Shown here: positions 33,850 through 45,534 of the stretch, piece by piece
How positions within the stretch are numbered: the stretch's first letter is position 1
Layout: every line of letters begins with the position of its first letter
From: Anaeramoeba flamelloides
Lineage: Eukaryota; Metamonada; Anaeramoebidae
Length of the DNA: 64,000 bases
Direction: 5' to 3'
Assembly (NCBI GenBank): GCA_027625915.1
Contig: JANTQA010000023.1
Location: 23,374,001-23,438,000, forward strand
The notes under the pieces: generated by a model
Told to the model about the DNA's origin: nothing
Database searches by the model: none
What the model saw: only the letters and a program-made list of their open reading frames with translations
Position numbers and translations under genes: made by a program

Positions 33850-36800
33850 TTAGATTAAGTATTGTATTGCTTGTTCTATATTACCATTTGTTTTATTTAA
33901 TGCAATGATATTTTTTTGTTGATCTGTAAAGCCCATATTAACTAATTGTTCCAATTGTGTTTTATATTGGTTTTGGTTCATTTGTCCACCTTGCATTCCT
34001 CCCATTTGCCCCATTTGGTTTTGGTTCATTTGCCCTCCTTGCATTCCTCCCATTTGTCCTCCTTGCATTCCTCCCATTTGCCCTCCTTGCATTCCACCTC
34101 CCATTTGTCCCATTTGATTTTGGCCCATTTGACCACCTTGCATTCCCCCCATTTGGTTTTGATTCATCTGGCCACCTTGCATTCCTCCCATTTGGCCCAT
34201 TTGGTTTTGGCCCATTTGACCACCTTGCATTCCTCCCATTTGTCCACCTCCCATTTGTCCACCACCCATTTGTCCACCACCCATTTGTCCAATTTGCCCT
34301 AACTGTCCTCTCTGTTTCATTTGTCCGATTATATTTCTCATTCTCATTTGTCCTACATTCATTCCTCCCATTTGGCCACGATTCATTTGGCCCATTTGAC
34401 CACCTTGCATTCCCCCCATTTGGTTTTGGTTCATTTGTCCACCTTGCATTCCTCCCATTTGGCCACCTTGCATTTGTCCCATTTGACCACCTTGCATTCC
34501 TCCCATTTGTCCCATTTGTCCCATTTGTCCCATTTGACCTCCTTGCATTCCTCCCATTTGGCCACCTTGCATTCCACCTTGCATTTGTCCCATTTGATTT
34601 TGTCCCATTTGTCCACCTTGAGTTCCAGTTTTGTTGGTTTTTTTACCACCCTCCTCGATGATTTCAAATCCGCTTTCCATTAAAAATTCCTCTTCATTTC
34701 GGTTATTGTTCTGGTTAACATTATTACGAGGTTGGTTAAAGGAATTTTGGTCAACATTATACATTGATTGGAAACCAGATTGATTATTCAAATTTGCTGT
34801 ATATTGGTTGATCATTTCTTTAGTTGAACGAGTTTGTCTCATTTGGTTAACTCTTTTTGGCTTGTTGGGTTTTATACCTGCTAATTCAAAGTATGAACAG
34901 ACCTGTCCTGGAACTTCTTCTAATAATTTTGAAGAAAATTGCTCTTGTGTTGCGTTTAAATAATTCCTAAATGGCACAAAATTTAGGATATCTCTCACCA
35001 TTTTGTTACCACGGGAATCTACAAGAGGGTCTTCGTCTGCGTCAAGGAGCACCATATCCGAAAAGTCTTCATTTCCAACTCCTACGACGATAATCGACAA
35101 TGGCAGTTTTGTACAGGCAACAATTTGGTCGATGGTATTTCTTAAATGTGGTGTGTTTCCTCTTGTTACTGTCCCGTCACAAATAATTAATTGGATATAA
35201 TAGTCTTGCTTTGTTTGGGTGTTTCTGATTTGTGAAACTGTTCTTCTTGCCATATTAATGACAGACTCAAAGGTTGTTGGTGCATTAAATTTTACACGAG
35301 AAAGAGAATTTATATAGGCTGACATGATTCCTTGGATTCCCTCACAATTTGGGTTTTGTGGATTAAAATTCAATGGGAAACAATGGGAGGTTTGGTTCGA
35401 GCCAGGTGGGATGGCTCCAAATCCATAAACTGGCACACGCTTTGTCGAATCATAATCCAGTAGTACGTTACACGTAGTCAAAATTGCTCTTTGATATTGA
35501 TTAAGATAATTAGGACTATTTTTATTATAAAAATGTAAACTCGTTGTCTTGTTGGGGTTTCCATTACTAACTGTAAGATCAATTGCAATCATTAAATGCA
35601 ATTGACATCCCCCTCGGAGATATTGAAGAAAGGTGCCTCTTTCGTTGTTTGTCAGCTCTGCTAATTCTTCAGTGAATTCTGGTGGTGTGAGATTATAGAT
35701 CCACCCTGAATTTTTATATTTTTTCTTTTTCTTTTTAATCTCTGGTTCAATTAATGGGAAAGAGGTTTCAACGCTAATCAACTTATTTAGTGTTGTTTTA
35801 AATTCACCCATAAAATCTGGTTTATCGTTTTTATTCTATTGAAAATAATATTTTTAGTACATTTTTTGAAAATATCAAATGAAATAAAAGAAAAAAAAAT
35901 AAATTATTAATATTATGAATATCAAATGACAGGATGAAAATTAATGATGAATGATTATTGAGATTTGAAAAAAAAAAAAAATGGTTATTTTTAAAATATG
36001 TAAAAAATTAATAGATTGAAATAATTTAAAAGTCTGAAAAATAGAATGTAATATGAAATCAAATTTGTTATTTGTTTTGTTTAAATTTCTATATATCACA
36101 AATTTTTCACGTAAATTAAAAAAACAAATCACAAAAGCGATTAATATATTTGATAAATGAATACAAAATTTTGTTCACTTTAAAGATGGTAATTCAAATG
36201 GTTTTGAAAAATCAATAAAATTTGAAATATGGATTTACCCGAAATAAATAAATTTTTTTGTATACTGATAAATTCAAATAGAGATCTCATAAAAATTTTA
36301 CTTCGTTTTCCTTTTTGAAATTTTTTTAAAACATTTTGAAGAAAGTACTCTATTGGTTTAAATGTTAAGAAACTTTATAAAATTAGTTCATCCTTCAAAA
36401 GTTTCTTTCTGTTGTGCTGTTTAGAAAGTGGTGCTCCAAGATTACAAAAATGTGAAATTGAATAAAAAATTTTATTACAAAAATCTGAATTTATCAGTAG
36501 ATTTATTTTTTGAATTATGAATATGGGTTGTTGAAACTATTATTTATCTATAAATTCGTAATATTATCATTTGAATAATCTTTCTGTATTATAACTCGAT
36601 TTTAAAATTTTCGTTTACATTTCTTTCCAATTTTGAATAATTTTATATCTTTATATTAATAATTCTAGATAATAGTGCGCAAAAGTTTGAGAACCCAATG
36701 GTTAAAAAATTTGTTTTTAAATTTTTTTCTCAAATTTTCAATGGGATAACCATCAAAACTCATTTGGGTTGGGGTATACTATTGGATACTAAAATTTAGT

Positions 36801-38758
36801 TGTAGCATAATTTGGGAATCTTTTGTTTTTACAATTTTCTCAAATACAAAGCTATTATTATTTTGAATTTTTTGTTTATTTTTCAATTTCAATTTGAAAG
36901 TATCATTTTTTTTTCAAATGAAAAAACAAATTAGAGCAAAAGAAAATGAAGATCAAAAGGAAAGTTAGGAAAGTTGGGAAAGTTAAGAAATTAATTGATG
37001 AATATTAGTTTTGTAGGATTAAAGGCAAAGTAGACAAAACTGTTTTAATGATCTAATATTTTGTAAAAACCGAAAAATTGTAAATGAAGTGGGAAAGTTG
37101 AAATAGACAAAAAAGGTTATCAATTTCAAAAATTTGTAACTTTTAAATGTTCTTAAATTAAGTTAACAATTTTTGAGAATTTTTAATTTTTTTTATTCCA
37201 GAGATGTGATACATATGCAATTTGTGAAAAAAATATTGTTTTTTTTTTTTTTTCATTTCTCACATGGCATTGAATTCTCAAACTTTTGACCCTTTACTGT
37301 ATATATATATTATATGATTCAATTATTTGTAGAATTTATTTGTGTCTTGTTAGTTGATCATTTTTAAAATTTTGTTGGGAAAGTTATAATGTTAAATTCC
37401 TAAAAACAATTTTTAATTTTTATTTGTGAAGTGTTATTTTAAAAAAGAAAAAAACATAAATTCTAAAAATCCTCGAAAACAGTTTCAAAGACAAAATCAA
37501 ACAAGATTTTAAAAAATTATTTTTTGAATTTTAATAAATTGAATATTCTTGTTTATTTACTTTATTAACTTAATTTACTTTTGAATTAATCTCAATTTGT
37601 ATTGTAGATCTTTCAATTAAACAAATTTTATTTTAATTTATGAAATAGCTATTCAGTTATTGTCCATCTTTTGTGATTTTAATGATTATTTGGTTATGTG
37701 GTTATGTGGCTATGTGGTACAATGATTATGTAATTCTATGACTATGTGGTTATATTTTTAGAATTGTCTTTTTTTCATTTCATTTAATTTTTGGGAATTA
37801 CAGTAATATTAAATGAAAATTTCTGTTAATTAAAAAATATTGTGTGACAAGCGATTGAATTGGGTAAGTATTGAAGATTTTATTTGAAATCGAAAGGGTA
37901 GTTTTATCTTTTAAAAAATATTGAATATTTAAACTCTATTTAAAATTTGATAGAGGATCACTCAAGTTATTTTGAATTACATTTTGACAGTAAGTGCTGT
38001 GTTTTTAAATTTTAGCTGAAAGTTTTAATTGGAGACCAAATTAACTTTTTTTTTTTTTTATTATTTAAGAAAGTTTGTGTTTTGGGTGCTTTTCTCGAAA
38101 AAGGAAAGGTAAAATATTTTTGAAAAAAAAAAAAAAAAAAAAAAAAAAAGATTGATCCTTACCCAATCCCAACAAACAACTTTTAAAGGTCTATGCTCAT
38201 CACCACCACTAAGAAGTTCAAAAAAAAATAAAAAATATAAATTATTTAATAAACAAAAATAAAAATTAGAACAAAATCCAAAACAAAACTAAAAAAAAAA
38301 AAAAAAATAAAAAAAAAAAAAAAGGTAAATTTCAGAAAAAAAATAAAAATATGATCAACCGTACCAAAGTCTGCTGAGAGAAATTTTAAAGTGTTTCCAA
38401 CGGGGGTTTAGTGTTCCTTTGATATATTCTGTTTGACCAACTGGGGTAAATGTATTATTTTCGTTTATTTTGTAGAGTTCAAGATAAGGATCTGACTTTC
38501 CAAAAAAATCCTTTTTTGCAAGCTTTTTTCCTGCAAATCTAAAAGTAACAAATCTTTGGGTTGGATTGTTTTGATCAACTTCTTCTGCAAAAATTGTACA
38601 CACACCCAAACGCATATTTTTTTTCTTGGGATAACTTTGTTGTTTTGATTTTTTTTTTTTTTTTTATAATTTAATAACAAACAAAAAGAATTCAACACAA
38701 CAAGAAAAGAAGAGAACAAAATTTAGTATCCCTAGTTTCTCACCAAACGAAAATTGAA

Positions 38759-38794
<36 letters not shown>

Positions 38795-39140
38795 ACATAA
38801 TTGGAAGTGTTGTTTGTTGTTTACGTGAGCCAATCAACTGACTTAATTTCAAATCCACTTCTCCTAAATAACGAGTTCTTTTCAAGTCAAGATCTTTTAC
38901 GTTTTTTTTGTTATGATAATAAAAAACAATTTTAAAATTCTGAATGCGTTCAAATTTGAAAGTCACTTTTAAAGGGTGGTTGAAACGTGGTTCAGATACA
39001 TTTAATCCTTCTGTACGTCCCCTTTCCATCCAAACACCATTACCAAATTCAAAAACAGCAGCAAAATAATATCTAGAGGTGTCACGTGGGAGTCCATCAC
39101 ATGAAACACTCAACTCAATAATTTCTTGTGGTTCTTGCAT
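33850..39140 (-). CDS. Copine with C-terminal Gly-Gln-Met tract and UBA domain, four exons
   Basis: Exons 39140-38797, 38634-38365, 38208-38163 and 35835-33850 (all GT-AG, phases 2, 2, 0) join to 881 residues. C2A spans about residues 5-112 but lacks the usual SDP calcium loop. C2B spans about 121-245 with KSDPYLELY and VVCWDWNKND, joined across three exons. The copine vWA-like domain (about 290-510) starts AIDLTVSNGNP with the DxTxS metal site at Asp306. Residues 623-838 are imperfect repeats of GQMGGMQGG type. The last 38 residues form a UBA domain (MGF, Gly-Asn, AIQYL pattern). Copines bind membranes on Ca2+ rise and recruit partners; a UBA end would add ubiquitin binding, which is unusual for the family. 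The start is the Met before EPQEIIELSV. Confidence 0.9.
36669..37301. mobile_element. TA-flanked MITE with CAAAAGTTTGAGAA ends (family H)
   Basis: GCAAAAGTTTGAGAACCCAATG-like sequence at the left end is matched in reverse near 37268-37301, which finishes GACCCTTTACTGTA. The outer CTGTA fits a TA duplication with a CAGT terminus, as in Tc1/mariner or pogo elements. The body has no open frame of note. It lies in copine intron 3. Confidence 0.65.
37691..37753. repeat. TATGTGG minisatellite
   Basis: Short tandem array of GGTTATGT-like units with decayed members. It lies in copine intron 3. Confidence 0.75.
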
Positions 39141-39238
39141 GAAATAAACTTGTAAAAAAAATAAAAACAGAAAAAAATAAAAGGCATGAAAATCACAAGA
39201 TTTAGAAGTCAGATTTTTTGTGTAGCCAACAAAAACTT

Positions 39239-40749
39239 TCATTTTTTGATTGATTCTTTGAAATTTGACATAAAATTAAAATAATACATCACTTGAAAAA
39301 TTATTTTTGTTTTGGAATTTCTTTTGATCGACTTTGAAACTTTTGAGTCTTGTTTCACAGAATTTCTTTTCATAAAACCAGGAGTCTTTAATTCTGCAGA
39401 TCTCCAAAATTTTTTATTTTCAATTCAAACCTGAAATTCTTTTGATTTTTTATTTTCATAAAGGTTGTAATAACTTTTTGTTTTGAATTAAATTGAAAAG
39501 AGGTGGGTTAGTCGAATAAAAATTAATAAATATTTAAGTTGGTGTCCTGTAATTGAAAGTTACACAATTGGGTAACAAATACACAGTCCTATTAGTGTTA
39601 TAACTTTGAATTTTTCCTTTTTTATTGAATTAGAAAAATTATTTTAATTTTTTCAAAATGATTTATTTTTTTAGTATTCACAAAAAACATCTTAAAGAAA
39701 TTCGTGTTGTTGATCGATCTCTAGTGTGTTGAAACAAATCATATTTACTTGCATTTGTCAACAAAACTTTTTCTTTTTCTTGTACTTATTGATAATGTTG
39801 GAGTATCTAGAAAAAAAATTTGACTTATTTTTCGTTAGCTTTTATCATTTGTAAAGGATCTTTCTGAAAAGAAAACAAAAAAACCTTTAGTTAATGAACA
39901 GAATTTTATAACTCCTTGTCTAGGGTTAATAGAGAATCATTTTTTTTTGATTTTAAGAAGTTGGAGTCTTAACCTTACTCTCTAATCTCTAACCTGTACA
40001 TTTCAAAAAGCCAGGATATTTTATTTTTTTGATCAATTCAAAATATTTGTAAAAATGAAAAAAATTATTCCAATTTTGAATTAAAATATCTTCATTGTTA
40101 TAACCTAAATCAACATCTCTCGTTCTCTTTTTTATAATTTTTTTCTTTAAGTGGGCGCCTTTGTCGATCAACCCATTTTCCTTGCCATTGTTAATTAATT
40201 TCTTGTTAGGTTGGTTGTTTGCAATTGAAACAAAATTAGAACAAGTTTTGAATTGGAATTTTCAAGAAAAAGATCTTAATTATCAGTAATCATCAACACA
40301 ATCATAAAAGGTGTTGATTATACACCCAGTGTACTATTATTAAGCCAAGTACTTATTCTCTGAATCAGGAAGGTTATTGTTGTTTTGATCTTTAATTTTT
40401 TAAAAGTCAGAGCTTTGGAAAAAACACTTGTTAAAACCCTTTTCATCTAATTAAAAATTTAACTCATGTTTTTTTTTTTCGGGGTTAGGTATTAGAAGAT
40501 AGGTATCATGTATATTACTGTCTCTGATTCAAATCGACTGATGCAGCGAGATTTTGATTCATCAAAAGGTTCAAAAATAGTAAATGCACCTTTTTTAAAA
40601 AAAATTAAATCATTTTTGACACAATAAATAATCTTTGCTTTTTGGGAATAGACAAACAAAGATAATGATTTTTGTTTTTTTGAGACAATTCTTTTGGTTA
40701 AACAAATAATTGACTTAATCGTCGATCCATTACAGTGAACAATAATTTT
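39239..40749 (-). CDS. Hypothetical protein, three 3' exons recognised, start not found
   Basis: Exons about 40749-40519, 40201-39994 and 39393-39239 fit together in phase (0, then 1) with GT-AG borders: acceptors ATTTCAG, CTAACAAG and CTGCAG, donors GTAATA and GTTAGA. Together they give 197 residues plus stop. The first piece begins KIIVHCNGSTIK and is mixed in composition, with several Cys. The second is Lys/Asn-rich. The third is basic and ends FKESIKK. No family recognised; the first segment could be a small beta-rich or ubiquitin-like domain, but that is only an impression. The start exon must lie to the right, beyond the 460-bp element at 40785. It is transcribed in the same direction as the copine gene and ends about 100 nt upstream of it. 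Open length alone would not prove coding here; the matching phases are the main support. Confidence 0.4.
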
Positions 40750-40784
40750 CTGAAATAAAAAAAAAAAAATTATTAATTTATATG

Positions 40785-41244
40785 ACTGTTGAGAGAAAAA
40801 TGTTGGACACAGAAAAATGGTTGGACACCATTTTTAATTGGGAACATAAGTAAAATTAAAAATCAAATCCTATTGATAACTAGGTGATTTTTATATAAAT
40901 CCAGGTTTAAAGGTGTTAAAATTTCATTAATCTGTGGTTTGTGTAGAATACTCATTTGAATGGTTGAGAACTAAAGTAGATCATACTATTTTAACAAAAA
41001 TCCAAGTTCTAGTAAAGTTTACTATTAAATCTGAAAATGGCAATTTTTAAAATTGCTTTAGATTATAAAAGAGAGGGTTTTGAAAAAGTATAATTACATT
41101 AATCGTTATTCTAATCAGTAGATTATTGTTATTTTCTTTAGTTATTTCACAAATGATTGAAATTAAAAATCATTTTCAGTAATGTTCCCAATTAAAATTG
41201 CTGTCCAACCTTTTTTCTGTGTCCAACATTTTTCTCTCAACAGT
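40785..41244. mobile_element. 460-bp MITE with TGTTGGACACAG termini (family I)
   Basis: About 60 nt at each end form an inverted pair with few mismatches, starting ACTGTTGAGAGAAAAATGTT on both strands. If the element proper starts at CTGTTGAG, both sides are flanked by TGA, a 3-bp duplication like those left by PIF/Harbinger-type transposases. It is non-coding. It sits just outside the acceptor of the hypothetical gene at 39239-40749, so it is probably in an intron. Confidence 0.75.
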
Positions 41245-41289
41245 GATTTAAGATAAACAATCAAAAACTATCCAAAATATGAAGCGCAA

Positions 41290-41945
41290 TCAATCTCCAA
41301 AAATCAACAATCTAAAAAATGGAAATTGTCAGAAAAAAGAAACCAAGAGAAACAATCAATTTCCAATTCGAATGGTTGGAATATATAATTTTGAAAACAA
41401 CTATGTTGATTTTGTAGTTTCGTTCTTTGGCGCTTTTTGAGATCTCGGTGATTTTTTTTTTCAATTTTTTCTTATTCTATCAAATGAGGTATTTTTATCT
41501 CAAAAAAGCTACATAATCCTTACATTGTCAGATATAGAGGGTTACAAAATAATAACAAACCAAATCTAATTAAATTGATTGAGTACTTATAGAAAACAAT
41601 TTGTTTTAAATTTTAGAAATTTAACCCTTTTAAAATTTAAAACCAGAGACACAATAATTTTTCATTTTGAGATTTTTGGGAATTCAGAATTTTTGTAAAC
41701 TTATTTTTTTTTGATTGAATTTCTTGCCAATAAGGAACCTTTAAATTTTTTTTTTTTTATAAATTATTTATCGTTAATTATTTAAAAACTTTTTTCTTTA
41801 ATTCATTTTTTTGGCCAATGAGAATCCGATCAAAATTTTTTTAGGTTAATGTAATTTTGTTTATTCAAAAGAAGGGTAATTTCACAATACCCCCTTTTTA
41901 TTTCAAGTCACCCCATGTGTATGGAGCGGATCTAGTAGTAATTAC
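41290..41945. repeat. Dispersed repeat, family J copy 1
   Basis: It aligns in the same orientation with 45535-46080. Shared blocks include TTTCCAATT...GAATG, GTTCTTTGGCG followed by TTTTTGAG, a GGTTACAAAATAA segment and an end reading GTATGGAGC. About 3.6 kb without a coding frame separates the two copies. A short inverted piece lies at about 43640-43725. Class unknown. Confidence 0.6.
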
Positions 41946-42474
41946 CGGAGCATTAATTCAATATTTATTGAAAAATAAATGTATTGTTTAAAGAAAGGCA
42001 GTTATTAACGATGAAATTTTCAAAGTCATTAACAATTTTTACATAGAAATTGTACTTTTTTTAAAATGAAATATAATTTTTCAAAATAAACTTTTACTTG
42101 AAGATATTTTGGAATTAAACACTTTTATCATCAAAATTCAAAATCATTTTTTGTCTTCTCAAAAAGTATTTAAATCCTTTAAATGATTCTTGTGTATAAG
42201 ACTAAATAATTCGTTGAAAATTTTTTTCTAATTTATTTTTTATTTTTATTTATTTTTAAGAAAGGGGTAATTAAGGAATATATATCAAATAAAAAAAAGA
42301 GAAGAAGAAAAATAATTAAAATACGTATAAAAAATAATATTATCATTTTCATGGCCAAAATAGAAACTATCTGCACCTTAAATACATAGGAGGAGCAAAA
42401 ACCTGATAGAAATATTATCGATTATAGATAAAAATTCGACAATCCGTGATTCATAATCGGTATTCCACCTTCGT

Positions 42475-42550
42475 TAGGTTTTTTTTTAACTTAAAAGAAT
42501 GGAGTAAAATCTTTGATTTTGCTCAATTCTTTCGAATTTAAAAAAACCTA
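42475..42550. repeat. 75-nt palindrome (family D)
   Basis: It starts TAGGTTTTT and ends AAAAACCTA. The inner arms ACTTAAAAGAAT and ATTCTTTCGAAT and the GAGTAAAATC/GATTTTGCTC centre are complementary. Good match to the copy at 6563-6637. Confidence 0.8.
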
Positions 42551-44582
42551 GACAGGATCTATTAGAGTGGGGCACTATGTACCCGAATTTGTATATTTTT
42601 TACTATTTTAAGTTTTTTTTTTGTTTTCACTTTCTTTTTATTATATTTTCTCTATTACCTTCAGTTTTCTAACCATAAAATTTATTTTTTTTTTGTAATT
42701 TTTTTTTTTATTTTTTTAAAACTAAGAAAAGGACTATTTTCAAACTTTAAAGAATAAGAATTAAAAATATTAAATAGATCTCAATTTCGTTGATATGCTT
42801 TTGTTATAAATCTAACAAATATCCATTTATTTAATCACAAATATCACCATTAGTTTTATTGGATAAGATTTGAATTGAAATATTAATCAAAGAAAAAGTA
42901 ACAAAATAAAAAACAAAATCAATACTTTCCAACATAAAACGAAAAATATTTTTTCCCATTATTTAGAATTAATTTAATTGCGAAACAAAAATAATTGGTT
43001 ACTTTTTTTCTGTTTATCTTGGGAAAATATGAATTTATGATTTCAAAAAATAAACTCAAATTAATAAATTGTGAAAATGATGTTAACTCATCCATTTCAT
43101 AAGTCAAAACACAAATTAAAAAAAAAAAAAAAATCAAGATCTTTACAAGATTTCATTTTATTTATAAAAAATAAAATCCATTAATAATTTTATTTTTCAT
43201 AAAAAATGGAAAAAAAAGAATTTGTCTCAGGGAAAAATATATTTTTACATGAGTTTATTCTTTTTTATTTCAAAATCAATTTTTCAAAGTTGAATAAAAC
43301 ATATTACTATAATTTCCCTGTTTTATATAATTCAATTCTATAAAATTTGAAAGTAATTCCCAATTTAAACAAAATATTATTTTAAAAAAAAAAATATTTC
43401 TATTCTTTTAACCATATTGATATTACCTTAATTTTCTTCTATTTAACATAAATTAATATTTTAGAATAAGAAAATGATATAATACAATTTAATAAAATTT
43501 ATAATTAATAATAACCCTCAATATTTATCACTGTGATTTTTTTTTTTTTTTTATTATTTTTGGATTAATATAAACTTATTTGAAATCAGAAAAAAATGAA
43601 AAAAAAAATATTTGAGATTTAAAAAAAAAAAAAAGAGTAACACTTCAAAATCAACACAGTTGTTTTTATAATTATAATTAAGTAACCATTCAAATTGGAA
43701 AAAGAGATTAACTCTTTTGAACTTTTTTCTAAAGAAGAACTAGAACTATAATCATTTATTAATTAAAATCTCTAATGTACCAGATGCTGATTTACTTAAA
43801 TTGCTCTTAGAAACACAAAAAAATTGCTATTTTTTTTTTTTTTTTTGCAATATAAAATAATCTTTTTCACCTTAATCTTTTAGCCCTTAAATTTATTTTT
43901 AAAACAATTTTTAATATTCTAAATTCTACCCATTGTTTTAAAATTTCCAGTAAAAAAACTTGAATATATCTGATAAAATAATACTTACTTTGTTAATTTT
44001 TCAATATATTGAAATTCTGTTGAAGCTAATTTTGAATTGATTTATTGATAAAAATTTTTAAAATGAAGGTAAAATTACTTTTAATTTTGAAGTAAATTTT
44101 TTTTCTAAAATAATTTCAAATTTAATGACTACGTTTCCAGGTGAAAAGGATGATTTTATAGAACAATACTCTTGAACAAATTCTATAGTCACAATTAAAT
44201 TTACACGCAATTAATATCTATGAAAATTAAAATCTGGAATTTTCACAATTCCAACAATTTTCACATTTTTACCTTTACTCGGATATACCATACTTTGATT
44301 CCAATATTTCATAATTTCCATTGTGGATCTATTATCACTAGGCAATACACATACTGTTCAAAATATTGTTTATAGTTACTATTATAAGTTTGAAATAATA
44401 TAAAATTTCAATTTGTACTTAAAAAAAACTATTTTTGTTGATTCATAATAGAAATATCTGTTTTATTATTTTTTTGTGTGTGTGGTTTTTTAACATTGAA
44501 ACTAGTATTTGTTTTCAATTTCTAGTCAGAAATACAAATTCTTTTTGAAAAGTAAATTCAAAATATCATAATAACCCAATAT

Positions 44583-44601
44583 CCCCCCCCCCCACACACA
44601 C
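44583..44601. repeat. C11 tract followed by (AC)4
   Basis: An eleven-base C run joined to an AC repeat, rare in this AT-rich sequence. Confidence 0.9.
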
Positions 44602-44779
44602 GGTGAAAACTTTGCCGTTAAAGGAGTATCCAAGATAAAGGAATTTTTTTCACTTTTCTGCAATATTGAAGAGTGCCAGAAAATAACATTTTTTTCTTGT
44701 TTTAACTCATTGATTTTTTTTTATTTAAAGTACTTCATCCATTAGATTTTTTAAATTATTTTTGTCAAGTCTCAAAGAA

Positions 44780-44878
44780 ATTACCACAATAGAATGTTGA
44801 GTTGAATTGCTTAAAATTGTTTTTCAAATGATGAATGACTTATCTTTTATCCTTCTCTCAACATTCTATTATGGAATT
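44780..44878. repeat. Hairpin with 22-nt arms
   Basis: ACAATAGAATGTTGAG at 44786-44801 has its near-complement at 44857-44872, within arms that match at 19 of 22 positions. The 55-nt loop is AT-rich. Possibly a small decayed MITE. Confidence 0.55.
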
Positions 44879-44964
44879 TAATTTTTTCATTGTTATTTTT
44901 TCCTCATTTTTGAATTTTTTTAATCTTTACAACAAAAATCAATAAGATTGTTTTTTTTTATCAG

Positions 44965-45143
44965 TGATATTTGGGATAAATGGATTTTGTTTAGTAATAA
45001 CAACAACATTACAATTGGGAGAATCAAAAAGGAAATACGAATGGGTCATAAATAGCAAGAATGATCTTAAAAAATTAAAATTATCTCATAACATATCTGG
45101 TTCAGATTTTACACACTTTGATTTGGTGGAATTAGAGAAGTGA
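44965..45143 (+). CDS. Possible last exon of an unidentified membrane protein
   Basis: After a T-rich tract and TTATCAG, 59 codons are open to a TGA in phase 1: a hydrophobic stretch around FGINGFCLVITTT, then a charged tail with KRKYEW and a final FDLVELEK. This looks like the end of a last membrane span plus a cytoplasmic tail. A hydrophobic FGxNxF start is also seen in SLC19-type carriers, but the match is too short to name. The upstream exon is not established; a frame at 44600-44700 could join in phase through a GTTTTA donor. The length is within what chance allows. Confidence 0.3.
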
Positions 45144-45534
45144 ATATGATTATATCCAATCAAATTTAAAACTATAAAATAGATATAAGTTTTATTCTAA
45201 GAATCCAAAATTATCTTCTCCGAAAAAAAACTATTTTAAAAAAATAAAATAAAAGTTGAACCTCTATTATCAATTCTTTTCTCTTTTTTTTATTGTTTAA
45301 CATTACTAAAAAAAAAAATTTTAAGAGAATCTACGATCACACATCACTAAAATAAAATACTCTTTTCATATCTCTCTCAAATTTACATCATATCTTATGA
45401 TGAAGCTACTCCCGTAAAGGCCAAGTGATTACGGTGAATTTTTTTTTTCTGAAATGGATAAAAAACTTTTTAGTAATTTTTATGAGGAACTAAAACCAAA
45501 TGAAAACCAACCTACCTATGAAGTACGATCGATC

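Larger units (their letters stand above)
35836..38162 (-). other. Copine intron 3, 2.3 kb, enlarged by insertions
   Basis: Donor GTAAGG, acceptor TCAATAG. Copine introns 1 and 2 are 162 and 156 nt, so this one is about fifteen times larger. It contains a TA-flanked element (36669-37301), a TATGTGG minisatellite (37691-37753) and homopolymers. Confidence 0.75.
41946..44964. other. Intergenic region with scattered repeats
   Basis: It contains a family D palindrome (42475-42550), an inverted fragment of family J (about 43640-43725), the C-tract at 44583 and a hairpin at 44780-44878. A frame at 44600-44700 might be an upstream exon of the 44965 piece. The rest is T/A homopolymer-rich with nothing I can support. 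Confidence 0.5.

Noticed and set aside
33946-34683. Long frames on the + strand rich in His-Leu-Ser and Phe-Gly-Pro
   Set aside because: Antisense shadows of the copine Gly-Gln-Met repeat tract.
40785-41244. Reading the 460-bp element as having TA target duplication
   Set aside because: The flanking bases are not TA on both sides; TGA fits better.
41400-41450. HRDLK on the minus strand, as in protein kinase catalytic loops
   Set aside because: No other kinase motif nearby, the frame stops soon, and the sequence belongs to repeat family J, whose second copy does not keep the frame.
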